From the NCBI RefSeq assembly GCF_030158565.1, contig NZ_JAOASQ010000057.1:1-64000 (forward strand): 64,000 nt of DNA, in the 5' to 3' direction. Below the pieces are notes generated by a model that saw only the letters and a program-made list of their open reading frames with translations, searched no databases and was not told the DNA's origin. Both the position numbers and the translations under genes were made by a program. The stretch comes from Limnohabitans sp. (GTDB lineage Bacteria; Pseudomonadota; Gammaproteobacteria; Burkholderiales; Burkholderiaceae_C). This document shows, in pieces, positions 1 to 9,307 of this stretch. Position 1 is the stretch's first letter. Each line of letters opens with the position of its first letter.

Positions 1-1
1 A

Positions 2-946
2 GGCGTGATCCACGAGGAAATCGCCCGCGCCGACCTGAGCTTTTCTTACCTGAACTTGCTGGCATCCCTTAACAGCCAGATCCTTTACAAGTACGGCAAT
101 CCCGACGTGGTGCGCCCCTGGCTCGACAAGATCCGCGAAGGTCGCGCCATTTGCGCCATTGCCCTGACCGAACCACGCGGCGGCTCGGACGCGGCCAACC
201 TGCGTTTGCGGGTCGAACGCGACGGCGACTTCTACGTCATCAACGGCGAGAAAACCTCCATCTCGGCTGCTGACCAGGCCGACATCACCGTGGTCTTTGG
301 CCGCACCGGCAAGCCCGAAGACGGCGCACACGGCGTCACGGCCCTGCTGGTGCCCATGGACACGCCCGGCCTGAGCACCAGCCGCTTTGACTGCCACGGC
401 CAGCGCTCGATCGGTCGCGGCTCCATCTTTTTCGAAAACGTGCGTGTGCCCGTCAGCCACCGACTGGGCGACGAGAACAAGGGTTTTGTGCAGGTGATGC
501 ACGGCTTTGACTATTCCCGCTCGCTCATTGGCCTGCAATGCCTGGCCGTGGCCCGCGCTGCGCTGGATGAAACCTGGGAATACATCACCCAGCGCCAGGC
601 CTTTGGTCAGCCGTTGTCGGCTTTCCAGGGCGTGACGCACCCGCTGGCCCAGTACGACACCGAGGTCGAAGGTGCGCGCCTGGTCTGCCTGCAAGGCCTG
701 TGGCTAAAGGACCAGGGCTTGCCTCATTCGGCCGAAGCCGGCATGGCCAAGTGGTGGGGCCCCAAGCTGGCCTACGACGTGATTCACCAATGCCTGCTGT
801 GCTTTGGCCACGGCGGCTACGACCGGGGCCTGATGGAGCAACGCCTGCGCGATGTGCTGGGCTTCCAGATCGGCGACGGTACGGCCCAGATCATGAAAAC
901 CATCATTGCGCGCACCCGTGCGGGGCGCAAGAACGTGCCCGCCTGA
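2..946 (+). CDS. aliB: Acyl-CoA dehydrogenase, AliB-like (cyclohexanecarboxyl-CoA dehydrogenase), 5' end missing
   Basis: This flavoprotein probably introduces the first double bond into an alicyclic acyl-CoA and passes electrons to EtfBA, encoded downstream. About 314 residues are visible. The family is usually about 380 residues, so roughly the first 65 lie left of the window. The FAD/substrate core (ALTEPRGGSDA) and the C-terminal helical domain are present. The position that is Glu in the usual YEGT motif reads IGDGT here, so the likely catalytic base is Asp (codon 875-877). It is followed 36 bases later by an AliA-like ligase, the main reason for the AliB call. The family is certain; the substrate is inferred from neighbours and remembered similarity. 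Confidence 0.75.
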   Translation, partial: GVIHEEIARADLSFSYLNLLASLNSQILYKYGNPDVVRPWLDKIREGRAICAIALTEPRGGSDAANLRLRVERDGDFYVINGEKTSISAADQADITVVFGRTGKPEDGAHGVTALLVPMDTPGLSTSRFDCHGQRSIGRGSIFFENVRVPVSHRLGDENKGFVQVMHGFDYSRSLIGLQCLAVARAALDETWEYITQRQAFGQPLSAFQGVTHPLAQYDTEVEGARLVCLQGLWLKDQGLPHSAEAGMAKWWGPKLAYDVIHQCLLCFGHGGYDRGLMEQRLRDVLGFQIGDGTAQIMKTIIARTRAGRKNVPA

Positions 947-982
947 CATCCAAAAAAACATTTCACCCCCAAGGAGACAAAC

Positions 983-2632
983 ATGGAATTCGATGCCGTT
1001 TTATTGCCCGCTCGCCGTGCTGCGATGATCGCCCAAGGCCTGTGGCACGACCGCACCATCAACGGTGAGCTGGACGCCTGCGTCGCGGCTTGCCCCGACA
1101 AGCTGGCCCTGACCGCCTACCGTGTGGAAGCCGGAGATGTGCGCCGCTTCACTTACCGCGAGCTGGCGCAAATGGCCGACCGCGTGGCAGTGGGCTTGAC
1201 GCGACTGGGCGTGCAAAAGAACGACATCGTGGCCTGCCAGTTGCCCAACTGGTGGCAATTCACCGTGACCTATCTGGCCTGCTCGCGCATCGGTGCGGTC
1301 ATCAACCCGTTGATGCACATCTTCCGTGAGCGCGAACTGAACTTCATGCTCAAACACGGCGAGGCCAAGATCATCATCGCGCCCAAGACTTTCCGGGGTT
1401 TTGACTTCGAACAGATGATCACCGCCATTCAGCCAGGCTTGCCCGAGCTGAAGCACATCGTGGCGGTGGACGGGCAAGGCGCCAACAGCTTTGAAGCGCT
1501 CCTGAGCGGCCCCGAATGGGAAAAGCAAGCCGATGCGGCGGCCATTTTGAACGCGCACCGCCCCGGCCCCGACGACATCACCCAGCTCATCTATACCTCG
1601 GGCACCACGGGTGAGCCCAAGGGCGTGATGCACTCGGCCAACACCGTGATGGCCAACATCATTCCTTATGCTGCACGACTGCAACTGGACGCCGAAGACG
1701 TGGTGCTGATGGCCTCGCCCATGGCCCACCAAACGGGGTTCATGTACGGCCTGATGATGCCCATCATGCTCAAGGCCAGCGCGGTGCTGCAAGACATCTG
1801 GGAGCCCAAAAAGGCAGTGGAGGTCATCAACACCGAAAAAGCCAGCTTCACCATGGCCTCGACACCTTTCCTCACGGACCTGACGCGTGCGGTCGTCGAC
1901 AACAAAACGCCCGTGCCCACGCTCAAGACCTTCCTGTGCGCCGGTGCCCCCATCCCCGGCCCGCTGGTGGAGCAGGCCCGCGCTGCGCTGGGCACCAAGA
2001 TCGTGTCCGCCTGGGGCATGAGCGAAAACGGTGCTGTCACGCTCATCCAGCTAGACGACCCGGACGAGCGTGCTTTCACCACCGACGGTGTGGCGCTGCC
2101 TGGCGTTGAGCTCAAGGTGGTGGAATCGGATGCCTCCGGCCCAGCCCTGCCAGCCGGTTCGCCTGGCAAGTTGTATGTGCGTGCGTGCTCCAACTTTGGC
2201 GGCTACCTCAAGCGCGCACATCTGAACGGCACCGATGCCGAGGGCTGGTTCGACACCGGCGACCTGGCCAGCATGGATGCACAAGGCTACATCCGCATCA
2301 CCGGCCGCAGCAAGGACGTGATCATCCGGGGCGGCGAAAACATCCCCGTGGTCGAGATCGAATCCTTGCTTTACCGCCACCCTGCCGTGGCCTTGGCGGC
2401 CATCGTGGCCTACCCCGACGAGCGACTGGGCGAGCGTGCTTGCGCCGTGGTGGTGCCCAAGCCTGGCCAAAGCTTTGACATGCCCACCATGGTGACCTAC
2501 CTGAAAGAGCAGAAGGTCGCGATCCAGTACATCCCCGAGCGACTGGAAGTGCGTGAGGCCATGCCCTCCACCCCCTCAGGAAAGATCCAGAAATTCAAGC
2601 TGCGCGAGGATTTGCGCAACGGTGCAGCTTAA
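983..2632 (+). CDS. aliA: Acyl-CoA synthetase, probable cyclohexanecarboxylate-CoA ligase
   Basis: This ATP-dependent ligase of 549 residues activates a carboxylic acid to its CoA thioester through an acyl-adenylate. It has the AMP-binding P-loop YTSGTTGEPKG (about residue 204), the hinge ITGRSKDVIIRGGE (about 437) and the C-terminal catalytic lysine in PSGKIQK (about 533). The N-terminus and overall sequence resemble the cyclohexanecarboxylate-CoA ligase AliA of Rhodopseudomonas palustris as I remember it, and more distantly FadK. The ATG at 983 has a strong AAGGAGA ribosome site. The gene lies between the AliB-like dehydrogenase and a solute receptor in the same direction, which fits an uptake-and-activation operon. 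The ligase class is near certain; the substrate is likely but not proven. Confidence 0.82.
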   Translation: MEFDAVLLPARRAAMIAQGLWHDRTINGELDACVAACPDKLALTAYRVEAGDVRRFTYRELAQMADRVAVGLTRLGVQKNDIVACQLPNWWQFTVTYLACSRIGAVINPLMHIFRERELNFMLKHGEAKIIIAPKTFRGFDFEQMITAIQPGLPELKHIVAVDGQGANSFEALLSGPEWEKQADAAAILNAHRPGPDDITQLIYTSGTTGEPKGVMHSANTVMANIIPYAARLQLDAEDVVLMASPMAHQTGFMYGLMMPIMLKASAVLQDIWEPKKAVEVINTEKASFTMASTPFLTDLTRAVVDNKTPVPTLKTFLCAGAPIPGPLVEQARAALGTKIVSAWGMSENGAVTLIQLDDPDERAFTTDGVALPGVELKVVESDASGPALPAGSPGKLYVRACSNFGGYLKRAHLNGTDAEGWFDTGDLASMDAQGYIRITGRSKDVIIRGGENIPVVEIESLLYRHPAVALAAIVAYPDERLGERACAVVVPKPGQSFDMPTMVTYLKEQKVAIQYIPERLEVREAMPSTPSGKIQKFKLREDLRNGAA

Positions 2633-2676
2633 GTCCTAGCGCTCAACTTTTCATCACACCCAACAAGAGACAAACC

Positions 2677-3660
2677 ATGAAAACCTCGACACATTCAAAA
2701 CTTCGTCGCAGCATGACGATGGCCGCAATTTCAGTGCTGGGCTTGAGCGCCAGCCTGAGCAGCCAGGCCCAGTCCTGGCCGAGCAAGCCCGTACGCATCG
2801 TCGTGGGATTTGCGCCCGGTGGCACCACCGACGCCATGGCGCGACTGGTCGCGCAAGGCTTGGCTGAAAGCCTGGGTCAATCGGTGGTCGTTGACAACAA
2901 ACCCGGAGCCAGCGGCAACATTGCTGCGGCTGAGGTGTCTCGCGCCACCCCCGATGGTTACACCTTGTTCATCTCGCCCACCTCGGTGGAAACCGTCAAC
3001 CCGCACTTGATCAAATCCACCCTGCTTCCTTCTCGGGACCTCACGCCCGTCGCCGGCGTTGGCAAATCGCAAATGTATTTGGTCACCAAACCCCAAAGCA
3101 CCGCCAAGGATGTGCGCGAACTGGTTGCACAGGCCAAGGCCGGAAAAATGGCCTACGCCTCGGCTGGCGCAGGCACGCCGCCCCACCTCGCTTGCGAGCT
3201 CTTCAAGCAAGCCACAGGCACCAACATCCTGCATGTGCCCTACAAAGGCGCAGCGCCAGCCTTGCAAGATGTTCTGGCAGGACAAGCCGACATGGTGTGC
3301 GACCCCGGCATTGCCTTCCCTCACATCCGCACCGGCAAGGTCAAATTGCTGGCTGTGGTGAGTGAGAAGCGCTCGCCCTTCTTTCCTGATGTGCCCACCG
3401 TGGCGGAGCAAGGCTTCAAAGGGGCCAATCTGGACATCTGGTTCGGCATGTGGGCGCCCAATGGCACACCGGCGGAGGTCATCGCCCGTTTGAACCGCGA
3501 AGTTGGCAAAGCATTGGCCTCCCCCACGCTCAAGGTCCGCTACGCCGACCTGGGTGGTGAAAACGTTGCCTTGGACACCGCCGAATTCAAGGCCCTGCTG
3601 GCCAACGAAGGCAAGGTGCTGGGCAATCTGATCCGCGACCAGAAAATCACCGTCGAGTGA
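2677..3660 (+). CDS. Bug-type (TctC family) periplasmic solute receptor
   Basis: A 327-residue extracytoplasmic binding protein of the tripartite tricarboxylate transporter family. Residues 1-32 form a signal peptide with a basic start, a hydrophobic core and a cleavage site near AQS-WPSKP. The mature protein opens with the family signature (PVRIVVGFAPGGTTD) and continues with the usual two-lobed Bug sequence, such as NKPGASGNIAAAEV. Burkholderiales often carry many orphan Bug receptors without nearby TctA/TctB membrane subunits, and none are encoded here. Its place between aliA and badK suggests that it binds the carboxylate activated by AliA. The ligand cannot be read from sequence. Confidence 0.88.
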   Translation: MKTSTHSKLRRSMTMAAISVLGLSASLSSQAQSWPSKPVRIVVGFAPGGTTDAMARLVAQGLAESLGQSVVVDNKPGASGNIAAAEVSRATPDGYTLFISPTSVETVNPHLIKSTLLPSRDLTPVAGVGKSQMYLVTKPQSTAKDVRELVAQAKAGKMAYASAGAGTPPHLACELFKQATGTNILHVPYKGAAPALQDVLAGQADMVCDPGIAFPHIRTGKVKLLAVVSEKRSPFFPDVPTVAEQGFKGANLDIWFGMWAPNGTPAEVIARLNREVGKALASPTLKVRYADLGGENVALDTAEFKALLANEGKVLGNLIRDQKITVE

Positions 3661-3673
3661 GCAGGAAAGCACG

Positions 3674-4450
3674 ATGTCCGAGTCCCCCATCCTGACCGCA
3701 CGGCAAGGCCGTGTCGGACTCATCACCCTCAATCGCCCGGCGCAACTCAATGCCCTCAACGACGCCCTGATGGACGCGCTGGGTGAGGCTCTGCTCGGCC
3801 TGGACCAAGACCCGGACATCGGTGCCATCGTCATCACCGGCAGCGACAAGGCTTTTGCCGCCGGTGCCGACATCGCCGTGATGGCCGACTGGACCTACAT
3901 GGATGTGTACCAGAGCGGCTTCATCACCCGCAACTGGGAAACCATTCGCCAGGTGCGCAAGCCGGTCATTGCCGCCGTGGCCGGTTACGCCATGGGCGGC
4001 GGCTGCGAGCTGGCCCTGGCCTGCGACATCATCTTGGCGGCAGAGTCTGCGCAATTCGCATTGCCTGAAATCAAGCTCGCCATGCTGCCAGGCGCAGGGG
4101 GCACGCAGCGCCTGCCTCGCGCCATTGGCAAAGCCAAGGCCATGGACATGTGCCTGTCGGCCCGCATGTTGTCGGCACAAGAAGCCGACCGCTATGGCCT
4201 GGTCTCGCGCGTGGTGCCAGACGCCGATCTGCAAACCACCACACTGAAACTGGCCACACAAATTGCGGGCTACTCATTGCCCGCCCTCATGGCCATCAAG
4301 GAATCTGTCAACCGCGCCCACGAGAGCAGCCTGAGCGAAGGCATCCTGTTCGAGCGGCGTGAGCTGCATGCCCGCTTTGCCAGCGACGACGCGCACGAAG
4401 GCATGCACGCCTTCCTGGGCAAACGCAAACCTGTTTTCCAACACCGCTGA
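3674..4450 (+). CDS. badK: Enoyl-CoA hydratase, BadK-like (cyclohex-1-ene-1-carbonyl-CoA hydratase)
   Basis: A crotonase-fold hydratase of 258 residues that would add water to the double bond made by the dehydrogenase. Both catalytic glutamates of the hydratase family are present: Glu112 in GGGCEL and Glu132 in ALPEI, 20 residues apart as in rat enoyl-CoA hydratase. The oxyanion-hole segment FAAGADIA is also intact. The sequence resembles BadK, including LSAR and the C-terminal FERRELHARFAS region. The start at 3674 follows a GGAAAG ribosome site, 13 bases after the receptor gene. In the R. palustris pathway the next steps are BadH and BadI; neither is recognisable in this window. General crotonase function is certain. 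Confidence 0.8.
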   Translation: MSESPILTARQGRVGLITLNRPAQLNALNDALMDALGEALLGLDQDPDIGAIVITGSDKAFAAGADIAVMADWTYMDVYQSGFITRNWETIRQVRKPVIAAVAGYAMGGGCELALACDIILAAESAQFALPEIKLAMLPGAGGTQRLPRAIGKAKAMDMCLSARMLSAQEADRYGLVSRVVPDADLQTTTLKLATQIAGYSLPALMAIKESVNRAHESSLSEGILFERRELHARFASDDAHEGMHAFLGKRKPVFQHR

Positions 4451-4463
4451 ACCGACTTTGACC

Positions 4464-5624
4464 ATGGCCCTCGACACCGAATCTTTTGAACTCCTGCTGC
4501 CCACCCTCCAGCGCTTCATCCAGGAGCGCCTGATCCCTGCCGAAGACCACCTCGAAGAGCACGACGATGTGCCACTGGACATCGTGCAGGACATGAAAGA
4601 CATGGGCCTGTTTGGCCTGACGGTGCCCGAAGAATTTGGCGGCATTGGCCTGTCGGTCAGCCAGGAAGTACTGGTCAATTACGAGCTGGGCCGCACCGCG
4701 CCCGCCTTCCGCTCTGTCTTTGGCACCAACATCGGCATCGGCTCGCAAGGCATCCTGATGGACGGCACGCCAGAGCAAAAAGCCACGTATTTGCCCCGCG
4801 TGGCCAGCGGCGAGCTGATCATGTCCTTCGCACTGACCGAGCCCGATGTCGGCACCGATGCCGCCTCGCTCAAGACCCGAGCGGTGCTGGACGGCGACCA
4901 TTACGTGCTCAATGGCACCAAACGCTACATCACCAACGCACCCCGCGCCGGTGCCTTCACGCTCATGGCGCGCACCGGTGGCCCGGGTGCGGGCGGGGTG
5001 TCGGCCTTCATCGTTCCGGCCGACCTGCCAGGCATCACCTTGGGCAAGCCCGACAAGAAAATGGGCCAGCGCGGCACCAAGACCTGTGACGTGATTCTGG
5101 AAAACGTGCGTGTGCCCGCCGCCAACATCATCGGTGGCGTGCCCGGGCAGGGCTTCAAGACCGCCATGAAGGTGCTTGATCGTGGCCGCTTGAACATTTC
5201 TGCCGTTTCTTGTGGCTTGGCCTCGCGCATCCTCGACGAAGCTCGCCGCTACGCCCGCGACCGCAAACAGTTCGGCAAACCGATTGGCGAGTTCCAGCTG
5301 ATCCAGGCCATGCTGGCCGACAGCCAGGCCGAATTGCTGGCAGGCTGGTCCCTCGTCAAGGACGTGGCGCACCGCTTTGACGGCAAGCCTGCGCATGTGT
5401 CCGCCCCTGAAATTTCCATGCAAGTGTCTTGCGCCAAATTGTTCTCCACCGAGATGGTCGGACGCGTGGCCGACCGGGGCGTGCAGATTCATGGCGGTGC
5501 GGGCTACATCAACGAATACCCGGTGGAGCGCTTTTACCGCGACGCCCGCTTGCTGCGCCTGTATGAAGGCACGACCCAAGTGCAACAAATCATCATCGGC
5601 CGCGAGCTGCTGCGCACAGCGTGA
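4464..5624 (+). CDS. Acyl-CoA dehydrogenase
   Basis: A full-length flavin acyl-CoA dehydrogenase of 386 residues with the canonical catalytic glutamate, Glu368 in YEGTTQ. It also has the FAD/substrate motif FALTEPDVGTDA and the tetramer-forming C-terminal half (RKQFGKPIGEFQLIQ). I start it at ATG 4464, 13 bases after badK, because the family begins at this point; an upstream in-frame ATG at 4359 lies inside badK. It is the second dehydrogenase of the cluster. It may act on a different intermediate, such as a ring-opened dicarboxyl-CoA or an enoyl-CoA, but that is inference from gene order. Electrons should go to EtfBA, whose genes follow directly. Confidence 0.9.
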   Translation: MALDTESFELLLPTLQRFIQERLIPAEDHLEEHDDVPLDIVQDMKDMGLFGLTVPEEFGGIGLSVSQEVLVNYELGRTAPAFRSVFGTNIGIGSQGILMDGTPEQKATYLPRVASGELIMSFALTEPDVGTDAASLKTRAVLDGDHYVLNGTKRYITNAPRAGAFTLMARTGGPGAGGVSAFIVPADLPGITLGKPDKKMGQRGTKTCDVILENVRVPAANIIGGVPGQGFKTAMKVLDRGRLNISAVSCGLASRILDEARRYARDRKQFGKPIGEFQLIQAMLADSQAELLAGWSLVKDVAHRFDGKPAHVSAPEISMQVSCAKLFSTEMVGRVADRGVQIHGGAGYINEYPVERFYRDARLLRLYEGTTQVQQIIIGRELLRTA

Positions 5625-5663
5625 ACGCAGGCTTCACACACATTTTTAAATCGGAGTGAGCTC

Positions 5664-6419
5664 ATGAAAATTCTTGTTCCCGTCAAGCGGGTGGTGGACT
5701 ACAACGTCAAAGTGCGCGTCAAGTCCGACGGTTCCGGTGTGGACATTGCCAACGTCAAGATGAGCATGAACCCCTTTGACGAAATCGCCGTCGAAGAAGC
5801 CGTGCGCCTGAAAGAAAAAGGCCTGGCCACCGAAGTGATCGCTGTGTCCTGCGGCGTGAGCCAGTGCCAGGAAACCCTGCGCACCGCCATGGCCATCGGT
5901 GCCGACCGCGGCATTTTGGTCGAGACCCCAGCCGATCTGGATCTGCAGCCCCTGGCCGTGGCCAAGCTGCTCAAGGCCTTGGTCGCCAAAGAGCAACCCG
6001 GCCTGATCATTTTGGGCAAGCAAGCGATTGACGACGATTGCAACCAGACGGGCCAGATGCTGGCTGCTTTGGCCGACTTGCCCCAAGCGACGTTTGCCTC
6101 CAAGGTCGAGATCGTGGACGGCAAGGCCCAAGTGACCCGCGAGATCGACGGCGGCCTGGAAGTGCTGTCCATCAGCTTGCCAGCGGTGGTGACCACCGAC
6201 TTGCGTCTGAACGAGCCGCGCTACGTGACGCTGCCCAACATCATGAAGGCCAAGAAAAAGCAGCTCGACACCTTCAAGCCAGAAGACCTGGGCGTCGATG
6301 TGGCACCCCGCATCAAGACCCTCAAGGTGATGGAGCCTGCCAAGCGCAGCGCCGGCATCAAGGTGCCCGATGTCGCCACCTTGGTGGACAAGCTCAAGAA
6401 CGTGGCCAAAGTGATCTAA
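5664..6419 (+). CDS. etfB: Electron transfer flavoprotein beta subunit
   Basis: The beta subunit of ETF has 251 residues and starts with the typical [15 protein letters not shown]. It binds AMP and, with EtfA, carries electrons from acyl-CoA dehydrogenases to the quinone pool through ETF:quinone oxidoreductase. The recognition-loop region ([20 protein letters not shown]) that contacts dehydrogenases is present. The start has a GGAG site eight bases upstream. It lies 39 bases after the acyl-CoA dehydrogenase and 12 bases before etfA, so all are probably one transcript. Confidence 0.96.
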   Translation: MKILVPVKRVVDYNVKVRVKSDGSGVDIANVKMSMNPFDEIAVEEAVRLKEKGLATEVIAVSCGVSQCQETLRTAMAIGADRGILVETPADLDLQPLAVAKLLKALVAKEQPGLIILGKQAIDDDCNQTGQMLAALADLPQATFASKVEIVDGKAQVTREIDGGLEVLSISLPAVVTTDLRLNEPRYVTLPNIMKAKKKQLDTFKPEDLGVDVAPRIKTLKVMEPAKRSAGIKVPDVATLVDKLKNVAKVI

Positions 6420-6431
6420 GGACTGAAGAAC

Positions 6432-7364
6432 ATGACTTCCCTCGTTATTGCAGAACACGACAACGCCTCCATCAAAGGCGCCACCTTGAACACCGTGACA
6501 GCCGCTGTGGCTTGCGGTGGTGACGTGCACGTGCTGGTGGCTGGCCACAACGCCGCTGCCGCCGCGCAAGCCGCAGCGCAAATCGCTGGTGTGTCCAAAG
6601 TGATCCACGCCGACAGCGAAGCCCTGGCCCATGGCCTGGCCGAGAACGTCGCAGCACAAGTCTTGGCGATCGCTGCCAACTACAGCCACATCTTGTTCCC
6701 CGCCACTGCGGCTGGCAAAAACGTGGCCCCCCGCGTGGCGGCCAAATTGGATGTCGCGCAAATCAGCGATGTGACCCAAGTCATCTCGGCCGACACCTTT
6801 GAGCGCCCGATTTACGCAGGCAATGCCATCGCTACGGTGCAGTCCACCGACGGCACCAAAGTGATCACCGTGCGCACCACCGGCTTTGACGCCGCAGCCG
6901 CCACCGGTGGCGCAGCAGCCGTTGAAAGCGCAGCCGCCCAAGCCGACAGCGGCAAGAGCAGCTTCACGCGCAGCGAGATCGCCAAGAACGACCGCCCAGA
7001 ACTCACCGCAGCCAAGATCATCGTCTCCGGTGGCCGCGCTTTGGGCAGTTCGGAAAAGTTCAACGAAGTGATGACGCCGCTGGCCGACAAGCTGGGTGCA
7101 GCGATTGGCGCCAGCCGCGCAGCAGTGGATGCTGGTTATGCCGCCAACGACTTGCAAGTGGGCCAGACCGGCAAGATCGTTGCACCTCAGCTGTACATCG
7201 CCGCAGGCATCTCGGGTGCGATCCAGCACCTGGCGGGCATGAAGGACTCCAAGGTGATCGTGGCGATCAACAAGGACCCAGAAGCCCCGATCTTCAGCGT
7301 GGCGGACTTTGGCCTGGAGGCCGATCTGTTTGCCGCTGTGCCTGAGCTCTCGGCCGCTTTGTGA
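6432..7364 (+). CDS. etfA: Electron transfer flavoprotein alpha subunit
   Basis: The FAD-binding alpha subunit of ETF has 310 residues, the normal length. Domain I runs through about residue 190. The C-terminal FAD domain shows [33 protein letters not shown] and VIVAINKD, the usual cofactor-contact segments. It is the last gene of the alicyclic block and converges on the araC-type regulator gene across an 82-base gap. That gap holds only a short inverted repeat without a clear U-tract, so I do not call a terminator there. Confidence 0.96.
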   Translation: MTSLVIAEHDNASIKGATLNTVTAAVACGGDVHVLVAGHNAAAAAQAAAQIAGVSKVIHADSEALAHGLAENVAAQVLAIAANYSHILFPATAAGKNVAPRVAAKLDVAQISDVTQVISADTFERPIYAGNAIATVQSTDGTKVITVRTTGFDAAAATGGAAAVESAAAQADSGKSSFTRSEIAKNDRPELTAAKIIVSGGRALGSSEKFNEVMTPLADKLGAAIGASRAAVDAGYAANDLQVGQTGKIVAPQLYIAAGISGAIQHLAGMKDSKVIVAINKDPEAPIFSVADFGLEADLFAAVPELSAAL

Positions 7365-7446
7365 GTTTGAATGCCCCATGCTGAATAACATGGGCGCTTT
7401 CCGTCTGGCACACAAGTCCTCACGGAGCAAGCCTTGCGAGCGACGC

Positions 7447-8373
7447 TCAAAAATGGGTCTGCGCTTCACTGCCCATTTGTGCGAGCGACTTGGCTCGGTA
7501 GGCTTTGGGTGTCATGCCGATGTGTTTGCGAAAGAAACGGCTGAAATAAGCATCGTCCTCAAAACCGAGTTCGGACGCCAATTGCTTGATGGGCAAAGCG
7601 GTGTAGACCAACTCGCGTTGCGCTTCCTGGATCAAACGGTCATTCATGACCTGCAAGCTCGATTTGCCCAAGACCTCACGGCACAGGCGCGAGAGTTGCC
7701 CGACCGTCACACCGACCTGGTTGGCGTAGCTTTGCAAGGAATGGTCGGTGCGGAAATTTTTGTCGATCAAGCTGCGGAATTTTTCGATTTGCCTCGACTT
7801 GCGCGAAATGCTGTAGTGGGTTTGGGTGTCGCCCAGATCGGACAATTTGCAAATGCGGTGCACTTGCACCATCAGCGCCAACAACAAAGACGTCCCCGCG
7901 GCCACCTGGCCTTCAGCCGGTGTGTGCGATTCTTGCTCCAGCGCCAAAAACAAAGGCATGAGCTGGTCGATGTAGCGCATCTCCGACTGCAAAGAGAGCA
8001 AACGTGGCGTGCGTATGGTCTCGAGCAAAGGCGGCATCATCAAGGCAGCCGCCGATTCCAGCGCCTTTTGCATAGCCGTGACCACCGGGCCATTGGTATC
8101 TTGAGAAAACCGGAACCCGTGCACATGACCTGCCGGGATCAACATCACGCAGGGCGCATGCAGTGTTTGCTGAACATGCTCAATCTGCACATCCACATGC
8201 CCCTCAGTGAGGTAAAGCACCTGGATGAAGGAGTCGTGCCGATGGGGATGGATCAGCCAGTTGTACAAGGTCGAACGCTGTGGAATCCATTCGAAATTGA
8301 ATGCCGCCGATTCTTCATGTCGGCTCGAATCGCCATACAAATCGTAACTCGGGATAACCCTAGAAACCGCCAT
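7447..8373 (-). CDS. AraC-family transcriptional regulator with cupin sensor domain
   Basis: A 308-residue regulator. The N-terminal half is a cupin-like ligand-binding domain ([17 protein letters not shown], then PAGHVHGF). The C-terminal 100 residues hold two helix-turn-helix motifs ending in the family signature [26 protein letters not shown] choose ATG 8373, which has a GGAG site ten bases upstream; the longer frame would need a TTG at 8424 inside the operator region. The layout resembles AraC-type regulators of aromatic-acid catabolism such as PobR. It is divergent from the SDR/flavoprotein/ABC block and convergent with etfA. It probably activates that block on binding an alicyclic or aromatic acid; the ligand is unknown. 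Confidence 0.9.
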   Translation of the reverse strand: MAVSRVIPSYDLYGDSSRHEESAAFNFEWIPQRSTLYNWLIHPHRHDSFIQVLYLTEGHVDVQIEHVQQTLHAPCVMLIPAGHVHGFRFSQDTNGPVVTAMQKALESAAALMMPPLLETIRTPRLLSLQSEMRYIDQLMPLFLALEQESHTPAEGQVAAGTSLLLALMVQVHRICKLSDLGDTQTHYSISRKSRQIEKFRSLIDKNFRTDHSLQSYANQVGVTVGQLSRLCREVLGKSSLQVMNDRLIQEAQRELVYTALPIKQLASELGFEDDAYFSRFFRKHIGMTPKAYRAKSLAQMGSEAQTHF

Positions 8374-8386
8374 TTTCACACTCCAG

Positions 8387-8422
8387 TTCGCACGAATTGT
8401 CCTGTTCTTCGAACGAATCGTC
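8387..8422. promoter_or_regulatory. Candidate AraC-type operator: two direct repeats 21 bp apart
   Basis: TTCGCACGAATTGTC (8387-8401) and TTCGAACGAATCGTC (8408-8422) agree at 13 of 15 positions. Their starts are exactly 21 bp apart, two helical turns, as expected for an AraC-family protein bound to one face of DNA. They lie between the divergent regulator gene and the SDR operon. An A-rich weak -35 region would follow directly downstream of the second site. The binding itself is inferred. Confidence 0.65.
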
Positions 8423-8484
8423 AAAAAAATTTTCGACCCTCATTCCAACAATCTTGGGCAGAGAACAGGAACAAGGACATGGTC

Positions 8485-9297
8485 ATGAGTGGAGACAAAA
8501 ACTGGCTTGAACTGCAGGGCCGCGTGTGCGTGGTCACCGGTGCGGCTAGCGGCATCGGCGCATCGGTGGCCCAGCGTTTGACGCAAGTAGGTGCACGCGT
8601 GGCAATGCTCGATCGCGATGCACAAGGCTTGCAGCGCATGCACGATCAGTTGCAAGCACAAGGCGCGCAAACCCTGGCGGTGAACTGCGACATCAGCGAT
8701 GCGGCCAGCGTGCAGGCGGCCTCAGAAAAAGTCCAGTCCACATGGGGCACCGCCTACGCACTGATCAACAACGCGGGCCTGCTGCGTTCTGGCGGCTTGG
8801 CCGATGTGAGCCTGGACGACTGGAACGCCGTGCTGGCGGTCAACCTGACCGGCTACCTGCTGTGCGCCCGCGCCTTCGGTGCGGCCATGCGTGCAGCCGG
8901 TGAAGGCTGCATCGTCAACGTGGCCTCCATCTCGGGCCTGTTCCCGCAAAGCCACAGCGGTGCCTACAGCGCCAGCAAGGCCGGCGTGCTGCAGATGTCC
9001 CGCCAACTGGCCGTCGAATGGGGCCCACAGGGCGTGCGCAGCAACGCGATCTGCCCCGGCATGATCCGCACCGCTTTGTCGGCCAAGTTTTACGAAGAGC
9101 CTGGTTTTGAGGCCAAGCGTTCAGCCGTCACCGCCAGCCGCCGCATCGGCGAGCCGCAAGACATCGCCGATGTCGCGATCTTTCTGGCCAGCCCCCGTTC
9201 GAGCTATGTCAACGGTGCCGAGCTCGTTGTCGACGGGGGCATGTCCTGCATGTTGATGGACATGGTGCCGCGTCCTGGCTTCAACCAAACCGCTTGA
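8485..9297 (+). CDS. SDR-family NAD(P)-dependent dehydrogenase
   Basis: A classical short-chain dehydrogenase of 270 residues with the nucleotide-binding TGAASGIG motif, the NNAG motif and the YSASK active-site pair (Tyr and Lys). It would oxidise a secondary alcohol to a ketone or do the reverse. The C-terminal tail (MDMVPRPGF) resembles that of the SDR at 16763, so the two belong to one subfamily. The ATG at 8485 has AAGGA seven bases upstream; an ATG at 8479 is also possible. It is the first gene of the operon divergent from araC and is followed 10 bases later by a KstD-like flavoprotein, which suggests that it makes the ketone used there. The substrate is unknown. Confidence 0.88.
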   Translation: MSGDKNWLELQGRVCVVTGAASGIGASVAQRLTQVGARVAMLDRDAQGLQRMHDQLQAQGAQTLAVNCDISDAASVQAASEKVQSTWGTAYALINNAGLLRSGGLADVSLDDWNAVLAVNLTGYLLCARAFGAAMRAAGEGCIVNVASISGLFPQSHSGAYSASKAGVLQMSRQLAVEWGPQGVRSNAICPGMIRTALSAKFYEEPGFEAKRSAVTASRRIGEPQDIADVAIFLASPRSSYVNGAELVVDGGMSCMLMDMVPRPGFNQTA

Positions 9298-9307
9298 GGA
9301 AACAAAA

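Noticed and set aside
7371..7398. Inverted repeat CCCATG/CATGGG after etfA considered as terminator
   Set aside because: Six-base stem and no run of T; too weak to call.
5646..7469. Open frame of 607 codons on the - strand opposite etfBA
   Set aside because: Shadow frame across two unmistakable genes, with repetitive low-information composition.
7309..8484. N-terminal extension of the SDR at 8485 back to 7309
   Set aside because: It would run across the whole araC gene in antisense; SDR similarity begins near 8485, where there is a ribosome site.
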